DNA from: Amylibacter sp. SFDW26
GTDB lineage: Bacteria > Pseudomonadota > Alphaproteobacteria > Rhodobacterales > Rhodobacteraceae
DNA length: 64,000 nt
Direction of reading: 5' to 3'
NCBI RefSeq assembly: GCF_009184395.1
Contig: NZ_WEIC01000002.1
Coordinates: forward strand, 62,001-126,000
The position numbers and the translations under genes are program-made. Each line of letters starts with the position of its first letter. The stretch's first letter is position 1. This document shows positions 27,651 through 37,015 of this stretch, piece by piece. A model generated the notes under the pieces. That model was not told the DNA's origin. It did no database searches and worked only from the letters and a program-made list of their open reading frames with translations.

Positions 27651-27845
27651 ACTTGTATATGAAGCGTAGATTTACTCATTGCCTGCGCTTCCTTTAACAC
27701 ACTGTTTTTAAACAATATATATTAAGTCACAATTCTTAACACTCCTGTGAAAATGTGTGATGGAATAAAACAAAGTTCCGCCGTGTTTTCTCAATATCCA
27801 GCTCACAGAATAGCTGGTTTTGAATTACACACTTAGGAAATAGAA

Positions 27846-28520
27846 ATGAAATTTACGAAATCAATTGCTGCCATCGCAGCAGCATCCGCACTATCCACAA
27901 CAGCAGCCTTTGCTGATGGTCACGCTGGCGGTCATGGATATTACATCCAAGGGTCACTTGGCTTTAACCAATTGCAAGATACAGACCAATCAGGTGCCCC
28001 AGGCACAGTCGCATCAGATTACGACGGTGGTTACAATATCAGCGTTGCGGTTGGTAAGAAAATCCCAGCATGGGGCGGCACACGTGCAGAGCTAGAACTT
28101 TCATACAGCGAAAACGATGCTGATACGATTGACTTCTCTGGCAACGGTGCAGGTAACGAGGCAAATGTTGCGGGCGACATCAACTCAACATCGATCCGTG
28201 CAAACTTGCTTTATGATTTCAAAACAGCTGGTAAAATCACACCATATGTAGGTGCAGGTGTTGGTGTGTCTTTCATCGATTCAAGCATAGCATACGGCGG
28301 CGCACCAGTACGTATCGATGATGATGACACAGTGCTTTCAGCACAATTGATTGCTGGTGCAGCTTATAAAATCTCTGACAACTTAGATCTAACATTGGAT
28401 GCCCGTTATAGCCGTGCATTTGGCGTAGAATTCAGCCGCGTCAGCCCAGGTGGCACAGCGACTGTAGAAGATGATTTCGACAACCTAAGTGTAAACCTTG
28501 GTCTGCGTTTCGCATTCTAA
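27846..28520 (+). CDS. Outer-membrane beta-barrel protein
   Basis: This 224-residue protein has a signal peptide (ending AAFADG) and alternating strands of an eight-stranded porin-like barrel. Examples are YYIQGSLGFNQL, YNISVAVGKKI, ANLLYDFKT and ITPYVGAGVGVSF. It ends in phenylalanine (LGLRFAF), the usual sorting signal for outer-membrane barrels. It resembles the OmpA-like/opacity protein group found in many alphaproteobacteria. No transport role can be assigned. The leader is about 195 bp long and carries a motif like the one upstream of ridA. A hairpin at 28641-28670 may end the transcript. Confidence 0.88.
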   Translation: MKFTKSIAAIAAASALSTTAAFADGHAGGHGYYIQGSLGFNQLQDTDQSGAPGTVASDYDGGYNISVAVGKKIPAWGGTRAELELSYSENDADTIDFSGNGAGNEANVAGDINSTSIRANLLYDFKTAGKITPYVGAGVGVSFIDSSIAYGGAPVRIDDDDTVLSAQLIAGAAYKISDNLDLTLDARYSRAFGVEFSRVSPGGTATVEDDFDNLSVNLGLRFAF

Positions 28521-28640
28521 GAACATACGAACCCCCAGAGCTGCCCTGGGATGATGTGGTCATTAATGCAAACTGAAGTAGCGTAATATGTGTAATGAGT
28601 ATCCAACAGTTTGCCGGCGGTAAAAAATAAATCCACATCG

Positions 28641-28675
28641 ACTGCGGGGTCGTCTTGCTGGCCCCGCAGTTAATA
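28641..28675. terminator. Terminator-like hairpin between the barrel and peroxiredoxin genes
   Basis: A perfect nine-pair stem (ACTGCGGGG at 28641-28649 with CCCCGCAGT at 28662-28670) has a 12-base loop and is followed by TAATATATTT on the plus strand. It lies between convergent genes and could serve both. The T-run is interrupted, so efficiency is uncertain. Confidence 0.6.
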
Positions 28676-28678
28676 TAT

Positions 28679-29332
28679 TTAGCTTGGTAACGATGTCTTG
28701 CGTAGATACGGAAGGACCGTTTCAAATTCACCAAACTTCGCAGTTGCATCTTCATTGCTAACTGTTGGTGGAATAATCACATCTTGGCTTAATTCCCAGT
28801 TTGCAGGCGTCGCAACACCGTGTTTCGCAGTTGTTTGCAACGCATCCAAAGCCCGTAGGATTTCAGAGAAATTACGCCCAACTGTCATTGGATACGTCAT
28901 CGACAGTTTCAACTGTTTATCTGGTCCAATGATGAACACAGAACGCACTGTTGCACTGTCCGCAGGTGTGCGGCCATCAGGCAAATACGCCTCTGCTGGT
29001 AACATATCAAAAGCTTTAGAAACCTCTAAACCTTCATCCGCAATGATTGGAAAACCCGCCGCAGCACCAGATACTTTTTCAATGTCCACTTTCCATTTCT
29101 TATGATCGGCAACACCGTCCACGGAAACACCCATCACTTTCGTGCCACGTTTTTCCCATTCGTCAGCAAGCTGTGCCACAGCGCCAAACTCTGTCGTGCA
29201 AACAGGTGTGAAATCCTTTGGATGGCTGAACAAAATCGCCCAGCTATCACCGATCCAATCGTGGAACTGATACGTTCCTTGATCTGTTTCAGCAGTGAAG
29301 TTCGGGACAACGTCATTGATACGTAAAGACAT
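28679..29332 (-). CDS. 1-Cys peroxiredoxin (Prx6 type)
   Basis: The 217-residue protein has the peroxiredoxin active site PKDFTPVCTTE with peroxidatic Cys45. No other cysteine occurs in the protein, so it is a 1-Cys enzyme. The C-terminal 1-cysPrx domain follows (about 150-205, LRALDALQTTAKHGVATPANW). It reduces hydroperoxides in the cytosol using an external thiol. GGAG precedes the ATG. A TauE/SafE transporter gene lies 75 bp upstream in the same direction. Confidence 0.94.
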   Translation of the reverse strand: MSLRINDVVPNFTAETDQGTYQFHDWIGDSWAILFSHPKDFTPVCTTEFGAVAQLADEWEKRGTKVMGVSVDGVADHKKWKVDIEKVSGAAAGFPIIADEGLEVSKAFDMLPAEAYLPDGRTPADSATVRSVFIIGPDKQLKLSMTYPMTVGRNFSEILRALDALQTTAKHGVATPANWELSQDVIIPPTVSNEDATAKFGEFETVLPYLRKTSLPS

Positions 29333-29407
29333 AATATTCTCCTATCTAAAATCGCAATTTACCCACAAGCTATGCTTGGCCTCACCAAAGGTCAATTCAC
29401 TCGGCGC

Positions 29408-30154
29408 CTATGCGCCAAAGAGTCCACGCCGCATTAAGTTCAACCCTAAAAGAAGGAACAAAATCAAAAACGCCCGTGTAAACTGTGCCATGTTCATGCG
29501 TGCGCGTTGTTTTTCACCAAAATACATACCAGCAAATGTTGGTATCAGCATCAGGATACCAATAAGCGCAAGACGCGGTGTTAACTCACCAGATACGGTA
29601 AACCCTGCAACCAGAAAAAACGACTGCACTGCAAACATGACACCAAGTGTTTTTATCATAATATTATTATCAAGACGCAAAGACATCAGATACACCACCA
29701 AAGGTGGGCTCCAAATGGCTGTCAAACCACCGAGTATACCACTTGCGGCTCCTGAAATCAGTTGCGCGGGTGTGTTATATTTTTCATTCAGCACAGGCAC
29801 AGAACCAAACAAGCTGGTGAGCGAGAAAACCACCATCGCCAACCCCACACAGGTTTGCAATATTCCCACAGAAACCTGGCCACCAATCAATGCCATAAAG
29901 AAAATCGCAATACATGCTGAAATGCAAAGCATCCAATGGCTCTTCAAAATAGGCCATACACTACCGCCAACCAAAGCCTGCCGCACATTGGTAACCATGA
30001 TAGGAAAGACGATTATCGCAACAGCAACACGCGGTTCATATATGAATGTTAGAAACCCCACCAAAAGCGCTGGTAAGCCAATGCCAAGCGTCCCTTTCAC
30101 AAAACCGCCTATGAAAAATAGACCGACGAGCAACGAAACTTCTAATATTGTCAT
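29408..30154 (-). CDS. TauE/SafE (TSUP) family membrane protein
   Basis: This 248-residue protein from ATG 30154 has about eight helices and the TSUP signature FFIGGFVKGTLGIGLPALLVG near the N-terminus, with a repeat-like SGAASGILGGLTAIWSPPLVVY in the middle. TSUP proteins export sulfite, sulfoacetate or related organic anions. GAGAG precedes this start; the frame opens at 30202 but lacks support. The gene is divergent from an aldehyde dehydrogenase gene with 105 bp between. A second TSUP gene occurs at 56192. The substrate is unknown. Confidence 0.88.
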   Translation of the reverse strand: MTILEVSLLVGLFFIGGFVKGTLGIGLPALLVGFLTFIYEPRVAVAIIVFPIMVTNVRQALVGGSVWPILKSHWMLCISACIAIFFMALIGGQVSVGILQTCVGLAMVVFSLTSLFGSVPVLNEKYNTPAQLISGAASGILGGLTAIWSPPLVVYLMSLRLDNNIMIKTLGVMFAVQSFFLVAGFTVSGELTPRLALIGILMLIPTFAGMYFGEKQRARMNMAQFTRAFLILFLLLGLNLMRRGLFGA

Positions 30155-30259
30155 AGCTATCTCTCGAATGAAAATGCACGCTAACGAATGGAACGCTTGC
30201 AATGGTGCATATTGGGTGTAACTGTCTAGAAAACCTCACACAAAGACAAGGTGTTTCAC

Positions 30260-31693
30260 ATGTTAGATAAACGCGATTTCTATATTAACGGTGCATGGGT
30301 TAAACCAGCTAAGGCAAACGATCTCAATGTCATCAATCCTGCCACAGAAGAGGCATGCGCAGTCATATCTTTGGGGGATCAATCCGATACGGATGCAACT
30401 GTTGCAGCAGCCAAAGCCGCTTTTGAACCTTGGGCCATGACACCCAAAGCAGAACGCTTGGATTATATCAAAGCCATCTTAGAAGAATACAAAAAGCGTA
30501 ATGATGATATGGCCGAAGCCATCTCTATAGAAATGGGCGCACCCATCGATATGGCACGCGCTGCCCAAGCGGGTGCTGGCAGTTGGCACATACAAGGGTT
30601 CATCGACAGTTTCACAGAAATGGATTTCGAAGAAGCGCCATGGCCAAGCTCCCCTAATGAGCGCATCCTCCACGAACCAATTGGTGTATGTGCAATGATC
30701 ACACCGTGGAATTGGCCAATGAACCAAGTCACGTTGAAAGTCATTCCAGCATTGGCAGTGGGTTGTACTGTGGTTCTAAAACCATCCGAAGAATCCCCAT
30801 TATCCTCTATGGTCTTCGCTGAAATCATTGATGCGGTTGGCCTGCCAAAAGGCGTGTTCAACATGGTCAATGGCGACGGTGTAGGCGTTGGCAGTCAACT
30901 GTCCAGCCACGCTGATGTGGACATGGTCAGCTTTACAGGTTCCACACGTGCTGGACGCCTGATCACCAAAGCAGCCGCTGACACAATCAAACGTGTTACA
31001 CTTGAATTGGGTGGCAAAGGTGCAAACATCATCTTTGCAGATGCAGACGAAAAAGCAGTTATTCGCGGCGCACGCCATTGCTTTGGCAACACAGGCCAAT
31101 CCTGTAATGCTCCAACCCGCATGTTGGTTGAACGCAGCCGTTATGACGAAGCCGTTCAACAAGCCGCAGAAACAGCGGATGCAACACCCGTGAATGATCC
31201 ATCTATGAATGGTCGCCACATCGGGCCTGTGGTCAACAAAGTACAATTCGATAAAATCCAAGGCTTAATCGAAACAGGCATATCCGAAGCCCGTCTTGTT
31301 GCAGGTGGCATTGGCCGCCCCGAAGGATTGAACCGTGGCTATTACGTCCGCCCAACTGTGTTTGCCGATGTAAACAATGAAATGACCATCGCACGTGAAG
31401 AGGTGTTTGGCCCAGTTCTGTCCATCATCCCGTTTGATACCGAAGAAGAAGCCGTTCGGATCGCCAATGACACAGTTTACGGCCTGACGAATTATGTCCA
31501 AACCCAAGATGCAGAAAAAGCATCCCGCGTGGCACGTCGTATGCGTTCTGGCATGGTGCGGATCAATGGTGAAGACAGCGCACACCCCTCACCCTTCGGC
31601 GGCTACAAACAATCTGGTAACGGACGCGAGGGCGGTGTTTGGGGATTGGAAGATTTCCTTGAAGTGAAGCACGTCACTGGGTTAAGCAGTTAA
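30260..31693 (+). CDS. NAD(P)-dependent aldehyde dehydrogenase
   Basis: The 477-residue enzyme has the complete ALDH pattern: IGVCAMITPWNWPMNQV, SFTGSTRAGRLI, the general base in TLELGGKGANI and the nucleophile cysteine in NTGQSCNAPTRMLV. HPSPFGGYKQSGNGREGGVWG closes the fold. ATG 30260 is preferred over GTG 30251 because AAGGTG is correctly spaced for it. It oxidises an aldehyde to the acid; the specificity is not readable, though this type resembles broad-range enzymes. It is divergent from the TSUP exporter gene. Confidence 0.95.
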   Translation: MLDKRDFYINGAWVKPAKANDLNVINPATEEACAVISLGDQSDTDATVAAAKAAFEPWAMTPKAERLDYIKAILEEYKKRNDDMAEAISIEMGAPIDMARAAQAGAGSWHIQGFIDSFTEMDFEEAPWPSSPNERILHEPIGVCAMITPWNWPMNQVTLKVIPALAVGCTVVLKPSEESPLSSMVFAEIIDAVGLPKGVFNMVNGDGVGVGSQLSSHADVDMVSFTGSTRAGRLITKAAADTIKRVTLELGGKGANIIFADADEKAVIRGARHCFGNTGQSCNAPTRMLVERSRYDEAVQQAAETADATPVNDPSMNGRHIGPVVNKVQFDKIQGLIETGISEARLVAGGIGRPEGLNRGYYVRPTVFADVNNEMTIAREEVFGPVLSIIPFDTEEEAVRIANDTVYGLTNYVQTQDAEKASRVARRMRSGMVRINGEDSAHPSPFGGYKQSGNGREGGVWGLEDFLEVKHVTGLSS

Positions 31694-31720
31694 TAATATC
31701 TGCAACCCTTTGAGGACAAA

Positions 31721-32902
31721 ATGATTTCATTGCGTGTAATTTTATGTGCAGCGACATTCGCGGCTGCACCAGTCGCCTCTTTCGCGGCAACCTGTGGCGG
31801 TAACTTTAACAGTTGGATGTCAGCCCTGAAATCCGAAGCGGTTTCCAAAGGACACAGCAAATCCGACGTTAACAGGTTTTTCAAATCGGCACGCATTGAT
31901 CCTAAAGTTATCAGGGCAGATCGCTCCCAAGGTGTTTTCCGCCTGACCTTCTCAGAATTTGCAGCACGCTCCATCAGTTCTGGCCGTATGAACAACGGCA
32001 AACGGAACATGGGGAAATACAAAAACACCTTCGCCAAAATTCAGAAAAAATATGGCGTGCAGCCCGCAGTGCTAACAGCGTTTTGGGCATTGGAAACCGA
32101 TTACGGCGCTGTTCAGGGGAACTTTAACACGCTCAATGCTTTGATCACCCTATCGCATGATTGCCGCCGCCCAGAATTGTTCCGCCCGCAAATCTTCGCA
32201 TTAATCGAACTGTGGAAGCGTGGCGATTTTAGCCCAACAAAAACCAAAGGTGCATGGGCTGGTGAGATCGGCATGGTGCAAATGCTGCCAGAGGATATTT
32301 TGCACCGTGGCGTCGACGGTGATGGCGATGGACGTGTACGTCTGAAAACCAGCGCCCCTGATGCCCTGCACACAGGGGGTCGCTTATTGAAAGATTTGGG
32401 ATGGAACGCCAACCAACCCTGGCTGGTCGAAGTCACCGTTCCAAAAAATCTGGATTGGTCAGAAACAGGTTTAGACAAACAAAAACCTGTCTCTTATTGG
32501 GCCAGCAAAGGCGTGAAAGCACGCGGCGTAAAAATGCCATCTGGCAATCTAAAGGCATCCCTGATGCTGCCCCAAGGGCGCAAAGGTCCAGCGTTTTTGG
32601 CACTGCCCAATTTCTTCACCTATTTTGAATGGAACAAGTCTCTGGTCTACGTTTCAACCGCCGCCTATTTCGCAACACGCTTGAATGGCGCACCACCCTT
32701 TAACAAAGGCAAGCCAGATCCAGCACTAAGTGATGCAGGCATGAAGTCTTTGCAGAAAAAACTAAAAGCACGCGGGCATGATGTTGGCAAAGTGGATGGT
32801 ATCTTGGGCGCTAAAACACGTGCTGCCGTGCAAAAAGAGCAAAAACGTTTGGGCTTTCCAGCGGATGCATGGCCAACGAAAGCGTTTGTTGCAAAACTTT
32901 AA
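31721..32902 (+). CDS. MltB-family lytic murein transglycosylase
   Basis: This 393-residue protein has a signal peptide (ending ASFAAT), an SLT_2/MltB catalytic domain and a C-terminal peptidoglycan-binding domain (MKSLQKKLKARGHDVGKVDG, about 330-390). The catalytic glutamate lies in FWALETDYGAVQG. The substrate loop reads WAGEIGMVQMLPEDIL, which departs from the usual WAGAMGQTQFIPS and may alter activity. Such enzymes cleave glycan strands to 1,6-anhydroMurNAc ends in the periplasm. It overlaps the convergent smc stop by four bases. A more typical paralogue lies at 59335. Confidence 0.92.
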   Translation: MISLRVILCAATFAAAPVASFAATCGGNFNSWMSALKSEAVSKGHSKSDVNRFFKSARIDPKVIRADRSQGVFRLTFSEFAARSISSGRMNNGKRNMGKYKNTFAKIQKKYGVQPAVLTAFWALETDYGAVQGNFNTLNALITLSHDCRRPELFRPQIFALIELWKRGDFSPTKTKGAWAGEIGMVQMLPEDILHRGVDGDGDGRVRLKTSAPDALHTGGRLLKDLGWNANQPWLVEVTVPKNLDWSETGLDKQKPVSYWASKGVKARGVKMPSGNLKASLMLPQGRKGPAFLALPNFFTYFEWNKSLVYVSTAAYFATRLNGAPPFNKGKPDPALSDAGMKSLQKKLKARGHDVGKVDGILGAKTRAAVQKEQKRLGFPADAWPTKAFVAKL

Positions 32903-35900
32903 ACGTCCAACACCATTTCTTCGGCTTCTTGCAGATCAACTGAAACCAGTTGGCTGACACCCTGCTCTGCCATCGTCACACCGAACAAACGATCCATGCG
33001 TGCCATGGTTACGGCGTGGTGCGTGATGATCAGGAAGCGTGTGTCTGTGCGTTCCGTCATCTCATCCAACAGATCACAGAAACGCGTGACGTTCGCATCA
33101 TCCAGCGGCGCATCCACCTCGTCCAGCACACAGATCGGCGATGGGTTCGCAAGGAACACCGCAAAGATCAAGGACAGCGCTGTCAACGTTTGCTCCCCAC
33201 CTGACAGCAGTGAAAGTGTTGCCAGTTTCTTACCTGGTGGCTGACACATGATTTCCAAACCAGCCTCTAGCGGGTCATCACTTTCCACCAGCACCAAATT
33301 CGCTTCACCGCCACCAAATAGATGCTTAAACAAAATTGAGAAGTTTTTATTCACTTCATCAAACGCCGCCAACAAACGCTCGCGGCCTTCTTTGTTCAGG
33401 CTGGCAATTCCAGTACGTAACTTGCGAATAGCCGCTTCCAGATCAATCTTTTCTGCTGCCAGAGTATCATGTTCTTCTTTAACTTCTTTGGCATCTTCTT
33501 CGGCACGCAAGTTCACAGCGCCCAGCGCATCGCGTTGACGGCGCAAACGCATCACATCGTTTTCAACACGTTCTGCATTTGGCATCTTCTCTGGATCAAT
33601 ATCCAGCTGCTCTAACAGGTTCGCAGGACTAACTTCCAACTCTTCATGAATACGGTCAGCAGCTGTCGATACCTGAACACGCGCCGCATCTGAAACCGCA
33701 TCGGCACGCGCACGGCTTTCACGCGCACCTGATGCCGCACGTTCCGCTTCACGTTCTTCATTTTCTGCATTGCGCAGTGCTGTTTCCGCTTCTGCCAATG
33801 TATCAGAGGCCGCTTTTAAACGTTCCTCAGCTTTGCCAATCGATTTGGAAAGCTCTTCGCGTTTCGCAAGAATTTCTTCAGGTGCTGCTGTTGCATCTTT
33901 CAACTCAGCTTCAGAACTTAACTTGCGCTCTTCCAGCTCAGCAATACGTTTGCCCGCTGTTTCTAAACGATAGCGCCAGCCGCTTGATTCCTTGGTGATC
34001 TCTTGCTGACGTTTCAAACGCGCTTCGCCTTCACGACGCGTTTCATCGAACATCGACCGTTTTGTCAGCATCGTCACACGTGCCGCTTCCACACCGATTT
34101 TCAGTGCTTCCACTTCTGCGCGTGCTGTATCCAGATCACCCAGATCGCGGATACCCAACTCTGCTTCTTTCAATGCAGTGCGCGCAGCCGTGGTCTCTTC
34201 TTCCAAACGTGAACGGGACAGTTGCAATGTTTCCAGCTTACCAGACAGCATATCGCGATCCGCTTCGGAACGGGACATCTGACGCGTAGCATCCGTTGCC
34301 TCATCATCCGCTGCTTTACGGTTACGACGCGCTTCGTGATCCGCCTCTGTCGCCGCCAGCAAAGCAGCATGTGCCGTATCAAACGCACAGCGTGCATCCG
34401 CAGCCTTCGCACCAGCCGTTTGATAGACATCTTTCAGTTCAGCCAAACGGTTTTCTTGTTGCAAACGCAATGCCGCCTCGGACGGTGCATCATCTGCACC
34501 CGCGCGGTATCCATCCCAGCGCCATAAATCACCTTCGACACTGACCAATCGTTGACCAGGTTTCAAATCAGTCTGCAACCGTGCGCCATCTGCACGGGAA
34601 ACCAATCCGATTTGCCCCAAACGACGTGCCAAAACATCAGGCGCTGTTACATAAGCAGACAGTTTTTCAACACCTGCAGGCAATCCCGCATCCGATGCAT
34701 AATCATCCAAACGCGCCCAACCAGAAACACCCTCTGGCCCCACAATCGGCGCTTTCAAATCATCTGCCAATGCAGCGCCCAAAGCTGCTTCATATCCAGA
34801 TTTTGCACGCACATCATCAATCAACTGCGCACCTGTATCACGTGCACGCGCAATCACACGCTCCAGTGCTGCCACCTCTGCACCCAATGCATTTGCTTCA
34901 CCTTCGGCTTCGGATAACGCGCCACGCACTTCGCTTTCAGCCGCTTGTGCATCCACGCGCTTGCGATCCATATCCGCCAACAGTTGTTCCGCACGCAAAG
35001 CCGTTTCATGCGCCACAGCATATTTCGTCTGTGCTGTTTTCAAACGCTCTTCGGCATCTTTCAACGCCTCTTCGGCAGAGGTTACAGATGAAACCGCAGC
35101 AGCACTTTGTTCTTCGCGTTTTTCAAAGACCTTTTGTGCGTCTTCCAACTTGCGGTGTGCAGATTGGTGGCGCGCTGACAGACGCGCAACATCTTCGGAT
35201 TGTTTATCCAACCCAGATTCTTTTTCCTGCATAACAGCAGCAGCATCACGCGCTTCTTTGTTTGCAGCATCCACTTTTTCGTCATGTCCCAAAGAGGCTT
35301 TATCCAAAGCTTCTTTTTCCCACGTCAGACGGTCAATCGTTTCTGTCGCATCTTTGTTCAGGCCGTTTTCGCGGTCGATATCATGCCCCAGTTGCGCAAT
35401 ACGCGATTGCAACGTTTCAATGGTTTGGCGCGCACGATTTTCCTGATCGTTCAGCGTATCCCGCTCCACCATCAAACGTTGTACAATCGCACCTGCAATG
35501 GCTTCTTCTTCACGCAGTGGCGGCACTTTGCCTTCAAATTCTGTGCGTTGCTTCGCTGCCTTGCTAGCAGCAGTTTGTGCTTCACCAGCAATTTTTGTCG
35601 CTTCGGTCAAAGCTTGCTGTGCAGCCAATCGTGCCGCCTCAGCCTCTTTCCAGCGACCATACAACAACAGACCCTCAGCCTGACGCAAATCTGTGCCAAT
35701 CTCACGGTACCGTGCAGCTTGGCGTGCTTGGCGAGCTAATGAGTTCAGCTGGCTTTCCAACTGTTCCAAAACATCATCCACACGCGATAGATTTGTTTCA
35801 GCCCCTTTCAGTTTCAACTCCGCTTCATGGCGACGTTGATACAGCCCAGAAATACCTGCGGCCTCTTCCAAAATGCGGCGGCGCGCTTTTGGTTTGGCGT

Positions 35901-36360
35901 TGATCAATTCAGAAATCTGACCCTGACGTACCAACGCAGGTGAATGTGCACCTGTGGAAGCATCGGCAAACAACATCTGCACATCGCGTGCGCGGGTCTC
36001 TTTACCATTGGCTTTATAGGCTGATCCAACATCGCGGGTGATCCGGCGGATCACCTCTAACATATCAGAATCATTAAACGTTGGTGGGGCGGTACGGTCC
36101 TCATTACCCATTAATAACGCTACTTCGGCGTAATTTCGTGCAGGCCGCGATGACGCGCCAGCAAAAATTACATCCTCCATACCGCCACCACGCATAGCCG
36201 TAGGACGATTTTCCCCCATTACCCAACGCAACGCTTCAAGCAGATTGGATTTACCGCAACCGTTTGGACCGACAACACCAGTTAAACCATCAGAAATCGT
36301 TAATTCTGTCGGATCCACAAAGCTTTTAAAGCCAGTTAGTCTGAGTTTGCTAAATTGCAC
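32899..36360 (-). CDS. smc: Chromosome segregation protein SMC
   Basis: The product (1153 residues from GTG 36360) starts MQFSKLRLTGFKSFVDPTEL, the family N-terminus. It has Walker A GPNGCGKSN and two long coiled-coil arms around a hinge at about 510-640. The C-terminal head carries LSGGEQTL and Walker B ICVLDEVDAPLDDAN. SMC dimers with ScpAB compact and segregate the chromosome. An upstream in-frame ATG at 36432 would add 24 residues not seen in the family, so I prefer the GTG. No scpA or scpB is nearby. It is divergent from the riboswitch-cobW unit. Confidence 0.95.
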   Translation of the reverse strand: MQFSKLRLTGFKSFVDPTELTISDGLTGVVGPNGCGKSNLLEALRWVMGENRPTAMRGGGMEDVIFAGASSRPARNYAEVALLMGNEDRTAPPTFNDSDMLEVIRRITRDVGSAYKANGKETRARDVQMLFADASTGAHSPALVRQGQISELINAKPKARRRILEEAAGISGLYQRRHEAELKLKGAETNLSRVDDVLEQLESQLNSLARQARQAARYREIGTDLRQAEGLLLYGRWKEAEAARLAAQQALTEATKIAGEAQTAASKAAKQRTEFEGKVPPLREEEAIAGAIVQRLMVERDTLNDQENRARQTIETLQSRIAQLGHDIDRENGLNKDATETIDRLTWEKEALDKASLGHDEKVDAANKEARDAAAVMQEKESGLDKQSEDVARLSARHQSAHRKLEDAQKVFEKREEQSAAAVSSVTSAEEALKDAEERLKTAQTKYAVAHETALRAEQLLADMDRKRVDAQAAESEVRGALSEAEGEANALGAEVAALERVIARARDTGAQLIDDVRAKSGYEAALGAALADDLKAPIVGPEGVSGWARLDDYASDAGLPAGVEKLSAYVTAPDVLARRLGQIGLVSRADGARLQTDLKPGQRLVSVEGDLWRWDGYRAGADDAPSEAALRLQQENRLAELKDVYQTAGAKAADARCAFDTAHAALLAATEADHEARRNRKAADDEATDATRQMSRSEADRDMLSGKLETLQLSRSRLEEETTAARTALKEAELGIRDLGDLDTARAEVEALKIGVEAARVTMLTKRSMFDETRREGEARLKRQQEITKESSGWRYRLETAGKRIAELEERKLSSEAELKDATAAPEEILAKREELSKSIGKAEERLKAASDTLAEAETALRNAENEEREAERAASGARESRARADAVSDAARVQVSTAADRIHEELEVSPANLLEQLDIDPEKMPNAERVENDVMRLRRQRDALGAVNLRAEEDAKEVKEEHDTLAAEKIDLEAAIRKLRTGIASLNKEGRERLLAAFDEVNKNFSILFKHLFGGGEANLVLVESDDPLEAGLEIMCQPPGKKLATLSLLSGGEQTLTALSLIFAVFLANPSPICVLDEVDAPLDDANVTRFCDLLDEMTERTDTRFLIITHHAVTMARMDRLFGVTMAEQGVSQLVSVDLQEAEEMVLDV

Positions 36361-36460
36361 GGTGCGTTTAAATCCCCTGATTCCGCTTGTTCTATAATCT
36401 GGTAGGGCAAACCCCACTGAGTCAACACTCAATACCCACTATGTTGCGTGTTTTTACAAG

Positions 36461-36469
36461 TTATCCACA
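36461..36469 (+). other. Perfect DnaA-box sequence
   Basis: TTATCCACA, the consensus DnaA 9-mer, occurs in the smc-cobW intergenic region, about 100 bases before the smc start. Only one perfect copy was found by eye here. It might influence smc expression or be part of an origin-like region. A single site can also occur by chance. Confidence 0.4.
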
Positions 36470-36587
36470 ACATATTGGTGCTTTATGGCCAATTCGCCGT
36501 ATTTCACGGTCATTTTCGCCCGCTGCCGTTAACAGGCATCCGACAGTCGCAAATCTTCTTGACCCTATCCCCTTCTAGAGTCATTAA

Positions 36588-36790
36588 GGTCGGGCATGGT
36601 TCCCCACTAGGATGCGAAGCGTCTGGGGATCAAATGGGAATGTGGACGGGGATGACCAAATCAGGGCCCTAAGCCACGACCGCCCCCGCGACTGTGTGTG
36701 GTGAGCGACTGTCAATAACGTCACTGGTGAAAACACTGGGAAGGCAAGGCAGACCGCGATGATCCACAAGTCAGGACACCAGCCAAGCAA
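36588..36790 (+). promoter_or_regulatory. Cobalamin riboswitch upstream of cobW
   Basis: The segment carries the ordered landmarks of the cobalamin riboswitch: ATCAAATGGGAATGTGG, CCCCCGCGACTGTG, CACTGGGAAGGC, GCGATGATCCACAAG and the B12 box GTCAGGACACC. Adenosylcobalamin binding normally represses downstream synthesis or uptake genes. Here cobW-cobN-cobO follow, which fits feedback control of B12 synthesis. The aptamer ends about 250 bases before cobW. Boundaries are approximate. Confidence 0.92.
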
Positions 36791-36834
36791 CCGTGGCAAC
36801 ACGGACCAAGAAAACGGACGGGGTGTTCCGTGAT

Positions 36835-36855
36835 GGTAAAGGGTAAAACCCTTCT
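36835..36855 (+). other. Small hairpin in the cob leader
   Basis: AAGGGT and ACCCTT flank an AAA loop around 36839-36853, just after a second short pairing (ACGGA/TCCGT, about 36815-36831). They may belong to the riboswitch expression platform. Neither is followed by a T-run. Confidence 0.3.
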
Positions 36856-36904
36856 ATCGCATCATGAACCCTCCCAAATGAAATAATTAATTGGGGGATT
36901 CCTA

Positions 36905-36958
36905 ATGAGAAAAATTTTCGCAACTTTGGCAACAACTGTTGCCCTTGGCCTTGGCTAA
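36905..36958 (+). CDS. 17-residue leader-like reading frame
   Basis: The frame reads MRKIFATLATTVALGLG then stops with TAA. It looks like the front of a signal peptide (two basic residues, then a hydrophobic run) and has GGGGGATT just before the ATG, so it could be translated. It lies between the cobalamin riboswitch and cobW. In relatives this position often holds small cobalt-transport genes (cbtB/cbtA), so it may be a remnant. It could also be a regulatory leader peptide. Both ideas are inference. Confidence 0.4.
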   Translation: MRKIFATLATTVALGLG

Positions 36959-36982
36959 ATCCACCCACTAAATAAATGCATT

Positions 36983-37015
36983 AACGGTCAGATTTCCCTA
37001 ACCGTTCTCTTTTCA
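36983..37015 (+). terminator. Possible terminator hairpin just before cobW
   Basis: AACGGT at 36983-36988 pairs with ACCGTT at 37001-37006 across a 12-base loop, followed by CTCTTTTC. It could be the attenuating hairpin of the riboswitch or the end of the short frame's transcript. The stem is short, so the call is tentative. Confidence 0.4.

Noticed and set aside
29295-30221. 308-codon plus-strand frame opposite the peroxiredoxin and TSUP genes
   Set aside because: It spans two well-supported minus-strand genes and their gap, has no ribosome binding site and matches no family.
34581-35234. 217-codon plus-strand frame opposite smc
   Set aside because: It is antisense to a certain gene. The His/Pro/Gln-rich translation is what a shadow of a Glu/Ala/Arg-rich coiled coil looks like.
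36361-36432. N-terminal extension of SMC to the upstream ATG
   Set aside because: SMC proteins begin at the xxFxKLRLxGFKSF segment. The GTG at 36360 gives that N-terminus.
36739-36790. Second DnaA box around the GATCCACAAG sequence
   Set aside because: It belongs to the conserved B12-riboswitch core and departs from the DnaA consensus.
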